Of a DNA stretch of 64,000 bases, positions 43,533-52,663 are shown one piece after another; positions within the stretch are counted from its first letter, which is position 1; each line of letters starts with the position of its first letter. The translations under genes were made by a program, and so were the position numbers. Location: assembly GCA_027483795.1 (NCBI GenBank), contig JAIXTT010000112.1, positions 1-64,000 of the forward strand, read 5' to 3'. Under the pieces are notes generated by a model. It was not told where the DNA came from. It did no database searches and saw nothing but the letters and a program-made list of their open reading frames with translations. This DNA comes from Hyphomicrobiales bacterium. GTDB lineage: Bacteria > Pseudomonadota > Alphaproteobacteria > Rhizobiales > Beijerinckiaceae.

Positions 43533-44510
43533 ATGACCACTCGCCGTGACGTCCTCCGCGCGGGTCTCCTGGCCGGCGCCGCCGCCGGACTGGGCCTGCC
43601 CGTCTCGACGCCCGCCTTCGCCCAGGCCATCACGAGCCTCGACGTGTTCGTGCCCGCGGCCCCCGGCGGCGGCTGGGACGCGACCGCGCGCGCGATCGAA
43701 GCCGCGATGCGCGACGACGACATCATCAAGGAATTCAAGTTCGAGCACGTCCCCGGCGCGGGCGGCATGACGGGTCTGCCCCGCTTCATCAACGGCAAGA
43801 AGGGCAGCTCCAACGCGATCATGATCGGCGGCATGGTGATGGTCGGCGCCGGCGCGGTCGCCAAGAGCCCGGTCACCATCGCCAACGTGACCCCGATCGC
43901 CCGCCTCACCGGCGAAGCGCTCGTGATCGTCGTTCCCGAGGCGTCCCCGCACAAGACGCTCGCCGATCTCGTGGCGGCGCTGAAGAAGGATCCGAAGACC
44001 GTGTCCTGGGCCGGCGGCTCGGCGGGCGGCTCCGACCACATCTTCATCGGCATGCTCGCCAAGTCGCAGGGCGTCGATCCGCGCTCGGTGGCCTATGTCG
44101 CCTATTCGGGCGGCGGACCGGCCCAGGCCGCGCTGCTCGGCAATCAGGTGACGGCGGGCGTCTCCGGCTACGGCGAGTTCGAGGAGCAGATCAAGGCGGG
44201 CAAGCTGCGCGCCCTCGCGGTCTCCGGCGACACGGGCCAGTTCGGCGTCAAGTCGCTGAAGGAGCAGGGCATCGACGTGTCGCTCTACAACTGGCGCGGC
44301 GTGTTCGCGGCTCCGGGCATCACGCCCGCGCAGCGCACGGCGCTGGTCGGCCTGTTCGACCGCATGGTCGCCGGCCCCGCCTGGAAGAAGACGCTCGAGA
44401 CCCGCGGCTGGGAGGGCATCTATCTCTCCGGCGACGCCTACGGCACCTATGTGAACAACGAGATCACCCGGATCACCGCGATCCTGAAGGATCTCGGCCT
44501 CGCCGCCTGA
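43533..44510 (+). CDS. tctC: Tripartite tricarboxylate transporter substrate-binding protein (TctC/Bug family)
   Basis: 325 residues. TTRRDVLRAGLLAGAAAGLG is a twin-arginine signal. Mature Bug fold: LDVFVPAAPGGGWDATARAIEAAM with the ligand-binding loop, SNAIMIGGMVMVGAGAVAKSP, and RLTGEALVIVVPEASPHKTLADLVAALKKDPKTVSWAGGSAGGSDHIFIGML. It binds a carboxylate in the periplasm and delivers it to TctAB. GGGAGAG precedes the ATG. Confidence 0.94.
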   Translation: MTTRRDVLRAGLLAGAAAGLGLPVSTPAFAQAITSLDVFVPAAPGGGWDATARAIEAAMRDDDIIKEFKFEHVPGAGGMTGLPRFINGKKGSSNAIMIGGMVMVGAGAVAKSPVTIANVTPIARLTGEALVIVVPEASPHKTLADLVAALKKDPKTVSWAGGSAGGSDHIFIGMLAKSQGVDPRSVAYVAYSGGGPAQAALLGNQVTAGVSGYGEFEEQIKAGKLRALAVSGDTGQFGVKSLKEQGIDVSLYNWRGVFAAPGITPAQRTALVGLFDRMVAGPAWKKTLETRGWEGIYLSGDAYGTYVNNEITRITAILKDLGLAA

Positions 44511-44519
44511 GGCCTGCGG

Positions 44520-44549
44520 ACGGGGCGGTTCGAACCGCCCCGTCCTTTC
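44520..44549 (+). terminator. Perfect 24-bp palindrome between tctC- and tctB-like genes
   Basis: A self-complementary hairpin (GGGGCGGTTCGAACCGCCCC core) begins 9 nt after the tctC stop and ends in CCTTTC. It probably causes partial termination so that the abundant binding protein is made in excess over the permeases. Confidence 0.55.
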
Positions 44550-44575
44550 GTCCATCGACCCGGGGGGGGCGCGCG

Positions 44576-45052
44576 ATGAATCAAGGCGGCACGAAGATCC
44601 TGCCGAATCTTCTGGTTGCCGCGGGCGTTCTGGTGCTTGCGGGCCTCTCGGCTCTGCAATCACGGGAGATCCCGCCTCCGGTGCTGCAGGTGGCGGTCGG
44701 GCCGGGCGTCGCGCCCTGGTTCGTCACGGTCTTTCTGGCGGTCTGCGGGCTCGGCCTTCTGCTGGCGGCGCTGCGCGGCGGCTGGGCGCATGATCAGGAC
44801 GGCACGATCACCGAATGGGGCCCTCTCGGGCTCGTCGGGCTCGGGCTCTTCGTCAATGTCGCGCTCATCGAGACGCTCGGCTTCATCCTCGCCTCCACGC
44901 TGATGTTCCCGCTCGTCGCCCGCGGCTTCGGCGGCCGCGCGCCGCTGCGCGATCTGGCGATCGGCTTCGTTCTGGCCTTGTCGGCCTTCGTCCTGTTCGA
45001 TCGGGTGCTCGGCTACAAGATCGGCTCCGGCATCGTCGAATCCCTGATCTGA
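44576..45052 (+). CDS. tctB: Tripartite tricarboxylate transporter small permease (TctB family)
   Basis: 158 residues with four hydrophobic segments ([109 protein letters not shown]). GFILAST and the LG..IG end are TctB features. GGGGGGG precedes the ATG; tctA follows after 13 bp. Confidence 0.9.
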   Translation: MNQGGTKILPNLLVAAGVLVLAGLSALQSREIPPPVLQVAVGPGVAPWFVTVFLAVCGLGLLLAALRGGWAHDQDGTITEWGPLGLVGLGLFVNVALIETLGFILASTLMFPLVARGFGGRAPLRDLAIGFVLALSAFVLFDRVLGYKIGSGIVESLI

Positions 45053-45065
45053 GCGGCGGAGCGTC

Positions 45066-46553
45066 ATGAGCACCCTCGACAATCTGATGATGGGTTTCGG
45101 GATCGCGCTGACCCCGATGAATCTCCTCTGGGCGCTGTGCGGCGTCACCGTCGGCACGGCGATCGGCGTGCTGCCCGGCCTCGGGCCGGGCCTGACCATC
45201 GCGCTGCTCCTGCCGATCACCTACAAGGTCGATCCGACCGCGGCCTTCATCCTCTTCGCCGGCATCTATTACGGCGCGATGTACGGCGGCTCGACGACCT
45301 CGATCCTCATCAACACGCCCGGCGAAAGCGCCTCCATCGTCACCTCGCTCGAGGGGCACAAGATGGCCAAGCGCGGGCGCGCGGGCGCGGCGCTCGCCAC
45401 CGCCGCGGTCGGCTCCTTCATCGCGGGCCAGATCGGCACGCTGGGCATCGCCTTCCTCGCCGAGCCCGTGGTGAATCTGGCGCTGAAATTCGGCCCGGCC
45501 GAATATTTCGCGCTGATGGTGCTCTGTTTCGTCACCGTCTCGGCCGTGCTGGGCTCCTACGCCCTGCGCGGACTGACGGCGCTGGCGATCGGCCTGTTCT
45601 TCGGCCTGATCGGCGTCGATCTCCAGACGGGGCAGGCGCGCTTCCATTTCGGCGTCATGGAACTGCTCGACGGCATTTCCGTGCTGATCGTCGCCGTCGG
45701 CCTTTTCGCGATCGGCGAGACGCTGCATCTCGCCGCGACGAAGCGGGAGGAGGAGAAGGCGCTCGAACTCGACGGTCCGGTCGGCATGACCAAGGAGGAC
45801 TGGAAGCGCTCCTGGAAGCCTTGGCTGCGCGGCACCGCCTTCGGCTTCCCGATCGGCGCGATGCCCGCGGGCGGCGCGGAGATCCCGACCTTCCTGTCCT
45901 ATTACACCGAGAAGAAGCTCACCAAGCATCCCGAGGAATTCGGCAAGGGCGCCATCGAGGGCGTCGCCGGGCCCGAGGCCGCCAACAACGCCTCGGCGGC
46001 GGGCGTGCTGGTGCCGCTGCTCACGCTCGGCCTGCCGACCTCGGCCACGGCCGCGATCATGCTCTCGGCCTTCACGAGCTACGGCATCAATCCCGGCCCG
46101 CAGCTCCTGCAGACGCAGGGCCCGCTCGTCTGGACGCTGATCGCGAGCCTGCTGATCGGCAATCTCATGCTGCTGGTGCTCAACCTGCCGCTGATCCGGA
46201 TCTGGGTGAAGCTCCTGAAGATCCCCGCACCGCAGATGTATGCGGGCATCCTCGTCTTCGCGACCATCGGCACCTACGGCATCAGCCGTTCGGTCGTCGA
46301 TCTCGTCCTGCTCTATGTCGTGGGCTTTCTCGGCTTCCTGATGCGCCGTTTCGACTTCCCCACCGCGCCCGTCATCATCGGCCTCATTCTCGGCCCGATG
46401 GCGGAGCAGGAATTCCGCCGCGCGATGACGATCTCCAACGGCGACATGATGATCTTCATCGACAAGCCGATCGCGCTGTCGCTTCTCGTGATCGCGGCGC
46501 TCGCCGCGCTCGGGCCGAAGCTCTGGTCGATGCTGACGGCCCGGCGCGGCTGA
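45066..46553 (+). CDS. tctA: Tripartite tricarboxylate transporter large permease (TctA family)
   Basis: 495 residues. [71 protein letters not shown] is the family hallmark, repeated in the second half by [25 protein letters not shown] and [35 protein letters not shown]. The complete tctCBA set sits after the acid dehydrogenase, lyase and CoA-transferase genes. Confidence 0.97.
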   Translation: MSTLDNLMMGFGIALTPMNLLWALCGVTVGTAIGVLPGLGPGLTIALLLPITYKVDPTAAFILFAGIYYGAMYGGSTTSILINTPGESASIVTSLEGHKMAKRGRAGAALATAAVGSFIAGQIGTLGIAFLAEPVVNLALKFGPAEYFALMVLCFVTVSAVLGSYALRGLTALAIGLFFGLIGVDLQTGQARFHFGVMELLDGISVLIVAVGLFAIGETLHLAATKREEEKALELDGPVGMTKEDWKRSWKPWLRGTAFGFPIGAMPAGGAEIPTFLSYYTEKKLTKHPEEFGKGAIEGVAGPEAANNASAAGVLVPLLTLGLPTSATAAIMLSAFTSYGINPGPQLLQTQGPLVWTLIASLLIGNLMLLVLNLPLIRIWVKLLKIPAPQMYAGILVFATIGTYGISRSVVDLVLLYVVGFLGFLMRRFDFPTAPVIIGLILGPMAEQEFRRAMTISNGDMMIFIDKPIALSLLVIAALAALGPKLWSMLTARRG

Positions 46554-46593
46554 GGCGACGGACGAGGACGGTCGGGCGCCTGCGCCCGACACC

Positions 46594-46878
46594 CTATTCC
46601 ACGGCGAACAGCGTCAACCGCATCGCCCGCGTTCGCACGGGCAGCAGGGCCGCATATTCCGGGCCGTCCGCCCATCGCCGCGCCTGCTCGGCATCGGGGA
46701 ATTCGATCTCCACCACCGCGTCGAAATCGCCGCAATTCAGCTCGTTCCACGCCGTGAAGGACTTGGCGCCGCGATGGCGGATCACGCCTCCATAGGCGGC
46801 GATCGTCGCGCCCACGCCGCCGCGATAGACCTCGAAGGCGTCCGGATCGAGAAGCTTGATGAGCCCGATGATCTTCAT
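46594..46878 (-). CDS. DUF1330-family protein
   Basis: 94 residues (MKIIGLIKLLDPDAFEVYRGGVGATIAAYGGVIRHRGAKSFTAWNELNCGDFDAVVEIEFPDAEQARRWADGPEYAALLPVRTRAM), a dimeric alpha-beta barrel of the DUF1330 family with unknown biochemical role. AAAGGA precedes the ATG at 46878; an ATG at 46884 abuts the ribosome-binding site. Lies 76 bp after the aminotransferase gene on the same strand. Confidence 0.88.
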   Translation of the reverse strand: MKIIGLIKLLDPDAFEVYRGGVGATIAAYGGVIRHRGAKSFTAWNELNCGDFDAVVEIEFPDAEQARRWADGPEYAALLPVRTRAMRLTLFAVE

Positions 46879-46954
46879 GGTCATCCTTTCTCGCGGCAGG
46901 GCCGGGGCGAGGCCGATCGTGCGGCCGGCGACGGGGTTCGCGAGCGCTCCCCCC

Positions 46955-48340
46955 TCAGAGGCTCCGTGCCGCGGTTTCGATCGCGTCGCCGAGGCGCTCG
47001 ACCAGCATGCCGATCTCGCGCTCGTCGATGATCAGCGGGGGACACAGCGCGATCGTGTCGCCGATCGCGCGCACGAACAGGCCGTTGCGCTCCGCCGCCT
47101 GCGCGACCGCCGGCCCGAAGCGTCGTTCCGGCGCGAAGAAGCGCCGCGGCGCGCGGCTCTCCACGAGCCTCACGCCCGCCAAGAGGCCGCGCCCGCGGAT
47201 CAGGCCCACGACGTCGATCCCGCCGAGGCGGCGGCGCAGCGCATCGAAGAATACGGGCTCGAGCCGCCGCACCCGTTCGACGATCTCGTCCTCCTCATAG
47301 ATGCGGATCGCTTCGCGGGCGACGGCCGCACCCACCGGATGGCCCGAATAGGTCATGGTCAGGCCGAACAGCGGCAGTCGGTCGCTCTGCGCCAGCATGG
47401 CCTCGAAGACCCGGCCGTTGATCAGCAGCGCCGAAATCGGAAAATAGGCGCTCGACAGTCCCTTCGCGCAGACCAGCAGATCCGGCGAAAGCCCCATCGT
47501 CGTGCTGCCGAACATCTCGCCCGTCCGCCCGAAGGCCGTCACCACCTCGTCGGCGACGAGCAGGATGTCGTAGCGGCGCAGGATCGCCTGAAGCCCTTCG
47601 AAATAGCCTTCCGGCGGCACGATCACCCCGCCCGCCGCGAGGATCGGCTCGGTGAAGAAGGCCGCGATCGTCTCCGGTCCTTCCGCAAGGATGCGCTCTT
47701 CGAGCTCCCGCAGGAGCCGCGCCGTGAAGTCCGCCTCGGTCTCGCCCGGCGCACCCTCGTCGAAGAAGTCCGGGCAGCGCACATGCAGGAAGCCGTCGAG
47801 CGGCAGGTTGAACTGGTCATGCGCGTAATCCGCGCCCGTCAGGCTGGCCGAGGCGATCGTGTTGCCGTGATAGGCCTTGCGATGGGCGAGGAATTTCCGC
47901 CGCTCGGGCTTGCCCGCGGCGTTCCAGTAATACCAGCACAGCCGCGCCGCGCAGTCGGCCGATTCCGAGCCCGAATTGGCGAACCAGACCCGCGCCGTCG
48001 GCATCGGCGCGATCGAGACGAGTTTTTCCGCGAGTTCGATCACGGGAGGATGCGAACGGCCGTTGGTGAGATGGCCGTAGGCGAGCTTCTCCATCTGCTC
48101 GCTGCAGGCCTTCACGAGGCGCTTCTCGCCGTAGCCGAGCGAGATGCACCAGAGGCCCGACATGCCCTCGATATAGTCCTTCCCCTCGACGTCGCGGACC
48201 ATCACGCCCCGACCGCTCTCGATGACCTTGGGCCCGGCCTCCATGTGCCGGCGCAGATTGGTCAGCCCGTGCACCACCGACGCCTTGTCGCGCGCTTCGA
48301 GCGAATTGGGCCGGGGGTCGTCGGCGCGGAAGTCGGTCAT
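46955..48340 (-). CDS. Class III PLP-dependent aminotransferase (omega-amino acid type)
   Basis: 461 residues. ANSGSESADCAARLCWYYWNAAGKPERRKFLAHRKAYHGNTIASASLTG is the phosphate-binding region, LLVADEVVTAFGRTGEMFGS has the PLP-contacting Asp, and LLVCAKGLSSAYFPISALLI has the Schiff-base Lys. The N-terminal LRRHMEAGPKVIESGRGVMVRDVEGKDYIEGMSGLWCISLGYG is typical of omega-amino acid:pyruvate transaminases. It transfers amino groups from a terminal amine to pyruvate or similar. Substrate unknown. Confidence 0.94.
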   Translation of the reverse strand: MTDFRADDPRPNSLEARDKASVVHGLTNLRRHMEAGPKVIESGRGVMVRDVEGKDYIEGMSGLWCISLGYGEKRLVKACSEQMEKLAYGHLTNGRSHPPVIELAEKLVSIAPMPTARVWFANSGSESADCAARLCWYYWNAAGKPERRKFLAHRKAYHGNTIASASLTGADYAHDQFNLPLDGFLHVRCPDFFDEGAPGETEADFTARLLRELEERILAEGPETIAAFFTEPILAAGGVIVPPEGYFEGLQAILRRYDILLVADEVVTAFGRTGEMFGSTTMGLSPDLLVCAKGLSSAYFPISALLINGRVFEAMLAQSDRLPLFGLTMTYSGHPVGAAVAREAIRIYEEDEIVERVRRLEPVFFDALRRRLGGIDVVGLIRGRGLLAGVRLVESRAPRRFFAPERRFGPAVAQAAERNGLFVRAIGDTIALCPPLIIDEREIGMLVERLGDAIETAARSL

Positions 48341-48541
48341 GCGAGGCGTCTCCGAAGGGCCGGAAGGGGCGGAATCCCGAAACCGACGTCCGGCCCCTTG
48401 TCACGGGGATCGCGGCCGCCGGTCAAGACCCGGATCAGGCCCTTCGCATCTTGAAATCGTCCCCCCGTGACGAAGAATCCGCCCGCGGGACCGTTCCGTC
48501 CGAGAATCCGGCGGTCCGTGTCCCGGCGTCGAGAGCTTCGC

Positions 48542-49084
48542 ATGAACCGTACGCGTTCGATCATGATGTTCCTGCTGCTGCCGCCGGTCGCGGCGATCAT
48601 GGTCGCGGCCGCCGTCGCCCTCCTGTCGGCGCGCGAGGAACCGCGCGTCGCCGCGGCGCCCGTCCCCGCCGCTGCACCGCCCGACCGTCTCCGCATCCGG
48701 TGGGATCCTCGGCAGGAGCCGTGGGACGGGCTCACCCTCCTCAACGAAGGCCGCAGACCGCTCGAGGTCGCCGAAGTCCTGCTCAACGGCCGGGAGGACT
48801 GCCGCCTCCGCTTCGTCGATCCCGCAAAGACGCAGACCGCTCCCGGCTCCGTCGCGCGCATGGAACTCGTCGCCTATGCGCTGTTCTCGCTGAACACGGC
48901 GGGCTTCTTCTTCGACGCGCGCGGCGAACTCGCCCGCAACGCCGCCGGGTCCGCCGTCCTGCGCACGGGCGACCGCGCGATCCTCGTCAAGCCGCCGCGC
49001 TGCGGGGCGATCGTACGCGCTCTCGTGCGCACGGATCGGGGCACGTTCGAAATCGCCTTCGACCGGCCCTATACGGGGCGATGA
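48542..49084 (+). CDS. Membrane-anchored hypothetical protein
   Basis: 180 residues. A single N-terminal helix (SIMMFLLLPPVAAIMVAAAVALL) is followed by a periplasmic-type domain with paired cysteines (GREDCRLRF and KPPRCGAIV). No family is recognised. Start at the ATG 48542 with GAGAG upstream; a longer frame from 48467 is possible but adds a basic tail without support. Confidence 0.6.
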   Translation: MNRTRSIMMFLLLPPVAAIMVAAAVALLSAREEPRVAAAPVPAAAPPDRLRIRWDPRQEPWDGLTLLNEGRRPLEVAEVLLNGREDCRLRFVDPAKTQTAPGSVARMELVAYALFSLNTAGFFFDARGELARNAAGSAVLRTGDRAILVKPPRCGAIVRALVRTDRGTFEIAFDRPYTGR

Positions 49085-49206
49085 ATCCCCGGCCGCTCGG
49101 CCGCCGCCCTCATCGTCCTGCATGACCCCGGCGCAACCTGCGCTTTACATGCAGATCTCGGCTCGCCATGGTGTGCACCCCGCGACCGATCGCAGAGGCG
49201 GCGTTC

Positions 49207-50235
49207 ATGCGTATCCTGTCCTTCCTGCTCGTCCTGCTCTCCGGCCCTCTTTCGGCCGCGGCGCAACCGATGTCCGACGAAGCCTTCGGCGCGCATGTCG
49301 CCAAGCATTTCCGGGACGGCCCTCCCGCGGGCGCGGCGACCGAAATCGCTCTGCGCGTGACGGCGCTGCCGACGGGCGAATTCGTCGCCGTCCGCGTTCC
49401 GGTCCCCGCGACCAAGGACGGCTGGGCGAACACGCATGTGCTGGTCGGCTGCGACGACCGTCCCGAGACCAAACCTTGGACGGCCTATCGGCTGACCGCA
49501 GGCTCCGACTTCGTCCATTTCGACGACACCGAGGCCTATGAGACGCGGCAGGCGCCGCGCTTCTCGATCCTCGTCAACGGCTGCAAGCTCGTCGAAGCGG
49601 CGGCGGCGGGCGAGCCGATCTCGGCACAGGAGCGCAATCTCACGCTCCGCCACTTCCATGAAAATCTCCATCCGGGGCCGACCTTCCTCTGCCCCGACGT
49701 CACGAAATGCTCGGGTCTCGCGCGCACGGTGCTGGCCGAGAGCGGCGGCGTTCATCGTCTGGGCCTCGCCGACATCGCGCTCGTCCAGCCCTATCAGGTG
49801 CTGCGTCAGGCCTTTCCCGCCGATCGGCAGAAGCTGAGGACCGAAAGCGGGGCCTTTTCGGAGGCCGTGGTCAAGGAATGCCGGATCCCGCGGCGGATCA
49901 CGGCCGAGGACCCGCACGGCAATCCGGAGGGGACCGACCGCTTCGCGCCCTGCGTGGCGAAGGCCTATGCGCGGCAGCGGGGCGTCTGGCTCGCGGCGGT
50001 CGCCGCGGTCGGCGTGCCCGGCGCGACGGAGGAGGCCCGTCGCCCGGCGGAGGAGCACCGCTTCCTGCAGTTCCTCCTCAAATTCCACGGATATCTGCCC
50101 GAATCGACCCGGATCGACGGCGCCTACGGCGAGGCCACCCGCGGCGCGATCACGGCCGCGCAGACGGCGGCGGGCCTGCCCGCGGACGGCTATATGAGCG
50201 AGGCGCTGGCCGAGCATCTCCGCGGCAAGCCGTGA
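49207..50235 (+). CDS. Secreted protein with C-terminal peptidoglycan-binding domain
   Basis: 342 residues with a signal peptide (LSFLLVLLSGPLSAAAQ). The middle has several cysteines (VGCDD, NGCKLV, FLCPDVTKC, KECRIP, APCVAK), suggesting disulfides, and residues ~285-340 match a PG_binding_1 repeat (FHGYLPESTRIDGAYGEATRGAITAAQTAAGLPADGYMSEALAEHL). It is likely anchored to the cell wall; the central domain is unrecognised. ATG at 49207 is chosen because the signal starts there. Confidence 0.75.
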   Translation: MRILSFLLVLLSGPLSAAAQPMSDEAFGAHVAKHFRDGPPAGAATEIALRVTALPTGEFVAVRVPVPATKDGWANTHVLVGCDDRPETKPWTAYRLTAGSDFVHFDDTEAYETRQAPRFSILVNGCKLVEAAAAGEPISAQERNLTLRHFHENLHPGPTFLCPDVTKCSGLARTVLAESGGVHRLGLADIALVQPYQVLRQAFPADRQKLRTESGAFSEAVVKECRIPRRITAEDPHGNPEGTDRFAPCVAKAYARQRGVWLAAVAAVGVPGATEEARRPAEEHRFLQFLLKFHGYLPESTRIDGAYGEATRGAITAAQTAAGLPADGYMSEALAEHLRGKP

Positions 50236-50243
50236 CGGCAAGC

Positions 50244-50297
50244 CGCGGACGCGGCCCCGTCATCTCTTCTCGCGGACGCGGCCCCGTCACTTCTTCT
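50244..50297. repeat. 27-bp tandem duplication at a gene 3' end
   Basis: CGCGGACGCGGCCCCGTCA begins at 50244 and 50271. The second copy covers the stop codon and the last codons of the minus-strand lipoprotein gene, so its 3' end has been duplicated downstream. Confidence 0.8.
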
Positions 50298-50670
50298 CGC
50301 GGACATAGACGAAGGCGGGCTTGTTCTTTTCCTTGAGCTTCAGGCGGTCGCCGTCGAGGATCAGCGTCATCCGGCCCGTCGGCTTCTTGTCCTTCACGTT
50401 CTCGCAGGCGGCTCCGTCCTCGACGCCGATCTTTTCGACCGTGCAGCGGATCGAGCCCTTCATCACCTCCCACGAATTCTTTTCGATGGTCAGGCGGGGC
50501 AGGAACATCGCGGCGGCCGTGATCGTCTTGTCGCCCTCCGCGCCCTTCGGGAAATCGGGCTCCGCACGGGTCAGGTCGGTGCTGAAGGTCCAGGATCCGT
50601 CCGGCGAAGCCGGAGAGCAGGCGCCGAGCGCCGCCGCAAGAATCACGAGAACGGGGAGGGAGGATTTCAC
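50287..50670 (-). CDS. Small lipoprotein, hypothetical
   Basis: 127 residues from a GTG with AGGAGCC upstream. Signal peptide with a lipobox (VILAAALGAC), then a short beta-rich domain with a cysteine pair (SIRCTVEKIGVEDGAACENV) and a lysine-rich end (LKLKEKNKPAFVYVREKK). No family recognised. Convergent with the peptidoglycan-binding gene. Confidence 0.7.
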   Translation of the reverse strand: MKSSLPVLVILAAALGACSPASPDGSWTFSTDLTRAEPDFPKGAEGDKTITAAAMFLPRLTIEKNSWEVMKGSIRCTVEKIGVEDGAACENVKDKKPTGRMTLILDGDRLKLKEKNKPAFVYVREKK

Positions 50671-50849
50671 GGGCGAGGCTCCTGATCGAGGACTTGACCG
50701 GGGCAGATAGCGCAACCTTTCCGCTTGTCGATCACTCGATACACGACAGAGTCGCACTCGCCCGCGAGCCCGACCGCCTTATATCCCGAAGGCGCCGCCG
50801 CCGTACGGCTGTTGCTTTTTCGTGCACGATCATGCTTGGGAGAGAAGAG

Positions 50850-51809
50850 ATGCCCGTGAATCGTCGTACAGTCCTTACCGGAGCCGTCATGAGCGCCGCC
50901 GCTTCCGCCCTGGGTACGCCCTCCCTCGCACAGGCCGTTCCGGCCGCCGAACAGGCCCCCGGCTTCTATCGCTACAAGGTCGGCGACATCACCGTCACCG
51001 CGATCAACGACGGTTACGGCGAGCGTCCGCTCGAAGGCTTCATCCGCAATGCGGATCTCGCCGCCGTCACCAAGGCCGCGGAGGCGGAATTCTTCCCCGC
51101 GCCGGGCCGGGTCCGCATCACCTTCACCACGCTGGTGCTGCAGACGGGCGGCAAGACCGTGCTGATCGACGTGGGCAACGGCGATGTCGGCGCGCCGACC
51201 ACGGGCCGCTGGATGGGCAATTTCCGCGCGGCGGGCTTCGATCCCGCCAAGGTCGATACCGTGCTGATCAGCCATTTCCACGGCGATCACATCAACGGCC
51301 TGCGTCTCAAGGACGGGTCCGCCGTCTTCCCGAACGCCGAAGTCCTCGTCGGCAGCGAGGAATGGGACTTCTGGATGGACGACGGCCGCATGTCGCGCGC
51401 GCCCGAGGCCATGCAGGGCGCGTTCGGCAACGTGCGCCGCGTCTTCGCCCCGATGGCGGCGAAGGTCGGCCGCTATCAGGGCGGCAAGGAGGTCGCGCCC
51501 GGCGTCACCGCCGTCTCCGCCTTCGGTCACTCGCCGGGCCACACCTGCTTCGTGATCGCCTCGGGCTCCGCCAAGCTGATCATGATGTCGGACGTGACCA
51601 ATCATCCGGGCCTGTTCGTGCGCAATCCCGACTGGTCCGCCGTCTTCGACATGGACGCCGACATGGCGCGGGCGACCCGCCGGCGCATGCTCGACATGGT
51701 CGCGACCGAGCGGCTGCACACCGCCTTCTACCACGCGCCCTTCCCCGCGACGGGCTTCGTCGCCAAGGACGGCGACGGGTTCCGCTTCGTTCCCGTGCAG
51801 TGGTCCTGA
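50850..51809 (+). CDS. Exported MBL-fold metallo-hydrolase
   Basis: 319 residues. NRRTVLTGAVMSAAASALG is a twin-arginine signal. The metal motif SHFHGDHING has H142, H144, D146, H147; further ligands are in AFGHSPGHTCF and MMSDVTNH, and TAFYHAPFP carries the last His. The sequence resembles MBL lactonase/hydrolase-like proteins of the AHL-lactonase kind, but specificity cannot be read. GGAGAG lies ahead of the ATG at 50850. Confidence 0.9.
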   Translation: MPVNRRTVLTGAVMSAAASALGTPSLAQAVPAAEQAPGFYRYKVGDITVTAINDGYGERPLEGFIRNADLAAVTKAAEAEFFPAPGRVRITFTTLVLQTGGKTVLIDVGNGDVGAPTTGRWMGNFRAAGFDPAKVDTVLISHFHGDHINGLRLKDGSAVFPNAEVLVGSEEWDFWMDDGRMSRAPEAMQGAFGNVRRVFAPMAAKVGRYQGGKEVAPGVTAVSAFGHSPGHTCFVIASGSAKLIMMSDVTNHPGLFVRNPDWSAVFDMDADMARATRRRMLDMVATERLHTAFYHAPFPATGFVAKDGDGFRFVPVQWS

Positions 51810-51842
51810 GGGCCGAGGGCGCGGCGGGCTCCGCCCGCCCGC

Positions 51843-52661
51843 TCAGCGGCGCGTCATGGAATCCCGCGCCGCGGCCTTGATCTCCCGCGCCGCCCGGTCG
51901 AGCGCCGGGCGGGCCCTGCGGACGAATTCGCGCAGGATCGACGCCCCCCGCAGCGCGCGGGGCGCCCATCGCCCGACGATCCCCCGCGCCGCCGCGCCGA
52001 TCGCGCGCCCCCTGCGCCTCACCCGGACGAGCACCGCCTTCACCGCCGGCCGCCGAAGGAACCGCAGCACCACGGGCGGCAGGTCGAAGGCCGTCTCCGC
52101 CGGCCGTCCTTCATTGAGGACGAGCCCGGCCACGGTCGCATCCGTCACCTTCAACGCCTCCATCATCGCGGCGAGCATGGTCTCGTCCGTCCGCCCGGTC
52201 GCGCAGACGACGAGGACCGCGTCGCAGCTCGCCGCCGCGATCGCGGTCGGCACCGCCGCCGCCTCCGCCTCGGAAAAGGGCGCCGCCTCCACCACGATCG
52301 CTGCATGGCCCGCGAGATCCTCCTCGAACAGCCGCCGCAGCAGCCGCGCTTCGCGCAGCCCGTAGGCCGCGCGGGGATCCGGCCGGCAGACCAGCCGGTC
52401 GAAGCCCGCGGGGTCGCGCCTCAGGCCCGAGCGCGCGCCCCCGTCGCCGGGCGTCCAGCCGTCCCCGCCTTCGCAGGGCGGCGAGGTCAGATCCACGAGC
52501 ACCGTGGCGAGCCCGCCGCGCGCCGCCCTCTCGGCGATCGCCGGAGCGACCTGCGCCGCCCCGGCCTCCGGTTCCGCCGGGCACAGGCCGACGACCCGCA
52601 GACCCCGCCCGATGGTCGAGGCATAGACCGTCTCGATTTCGAGGGAGTCGGGCGCGAGCAT
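51843..52661 (-). CDS. BY-kinase/CpsD-like protein lacking a Walker A motif
   Basis: 272 residues. The fold matches the cytoplasmic ATPase of polysaccharide co-polymerases: RVVGLCPAEPEAGAAQVAPAIAERAARGGLATVLVDLTSP aligns with the P-loop strand-helix-strand, and DAVLVVCATGRTDETMLAAMMEALKVTDATVAGLVLNEG with the later MinD-like strands. However, GLCPAEPEAGAAQ replaces GxxxGxGKS/T: no Lys is present, so ATP hydrolysis is unlikely. The C-terminal tail is Arg-rich and lacks a Tyr cluster. A GTG at 52667 overlaps the export protein stop as GTGA; the ATG at 52661 is used here. A regulatory pseudo-kinase is the best guess. Confidence 0.65.
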   Translation of the reverse strand: MLAPDSLEIETVYASTIGRGLRVVGLCPAEPEAGAAQVAPAIAERAARGGLATVLVDLTSPPCEGGDGWTPGDGGARSGLRRDPAGFDRLVCRPDPRAAYGLREARLLRRLFEEDLAGHAAIVVEAAPFSEAEAAAVPTAIAAASCDAVLVVCATGRTDETMLAAMMEALKVTDATVAGLVLNEGRPAETAFDLPPVVLRFLRRPAVKAVLVRVRRRGRAIGAAARGIVGRWAPRALRGASILREFVRRARPALDRAAREIKAAARDSMTRR

Positions 52662-52663
52662 GG

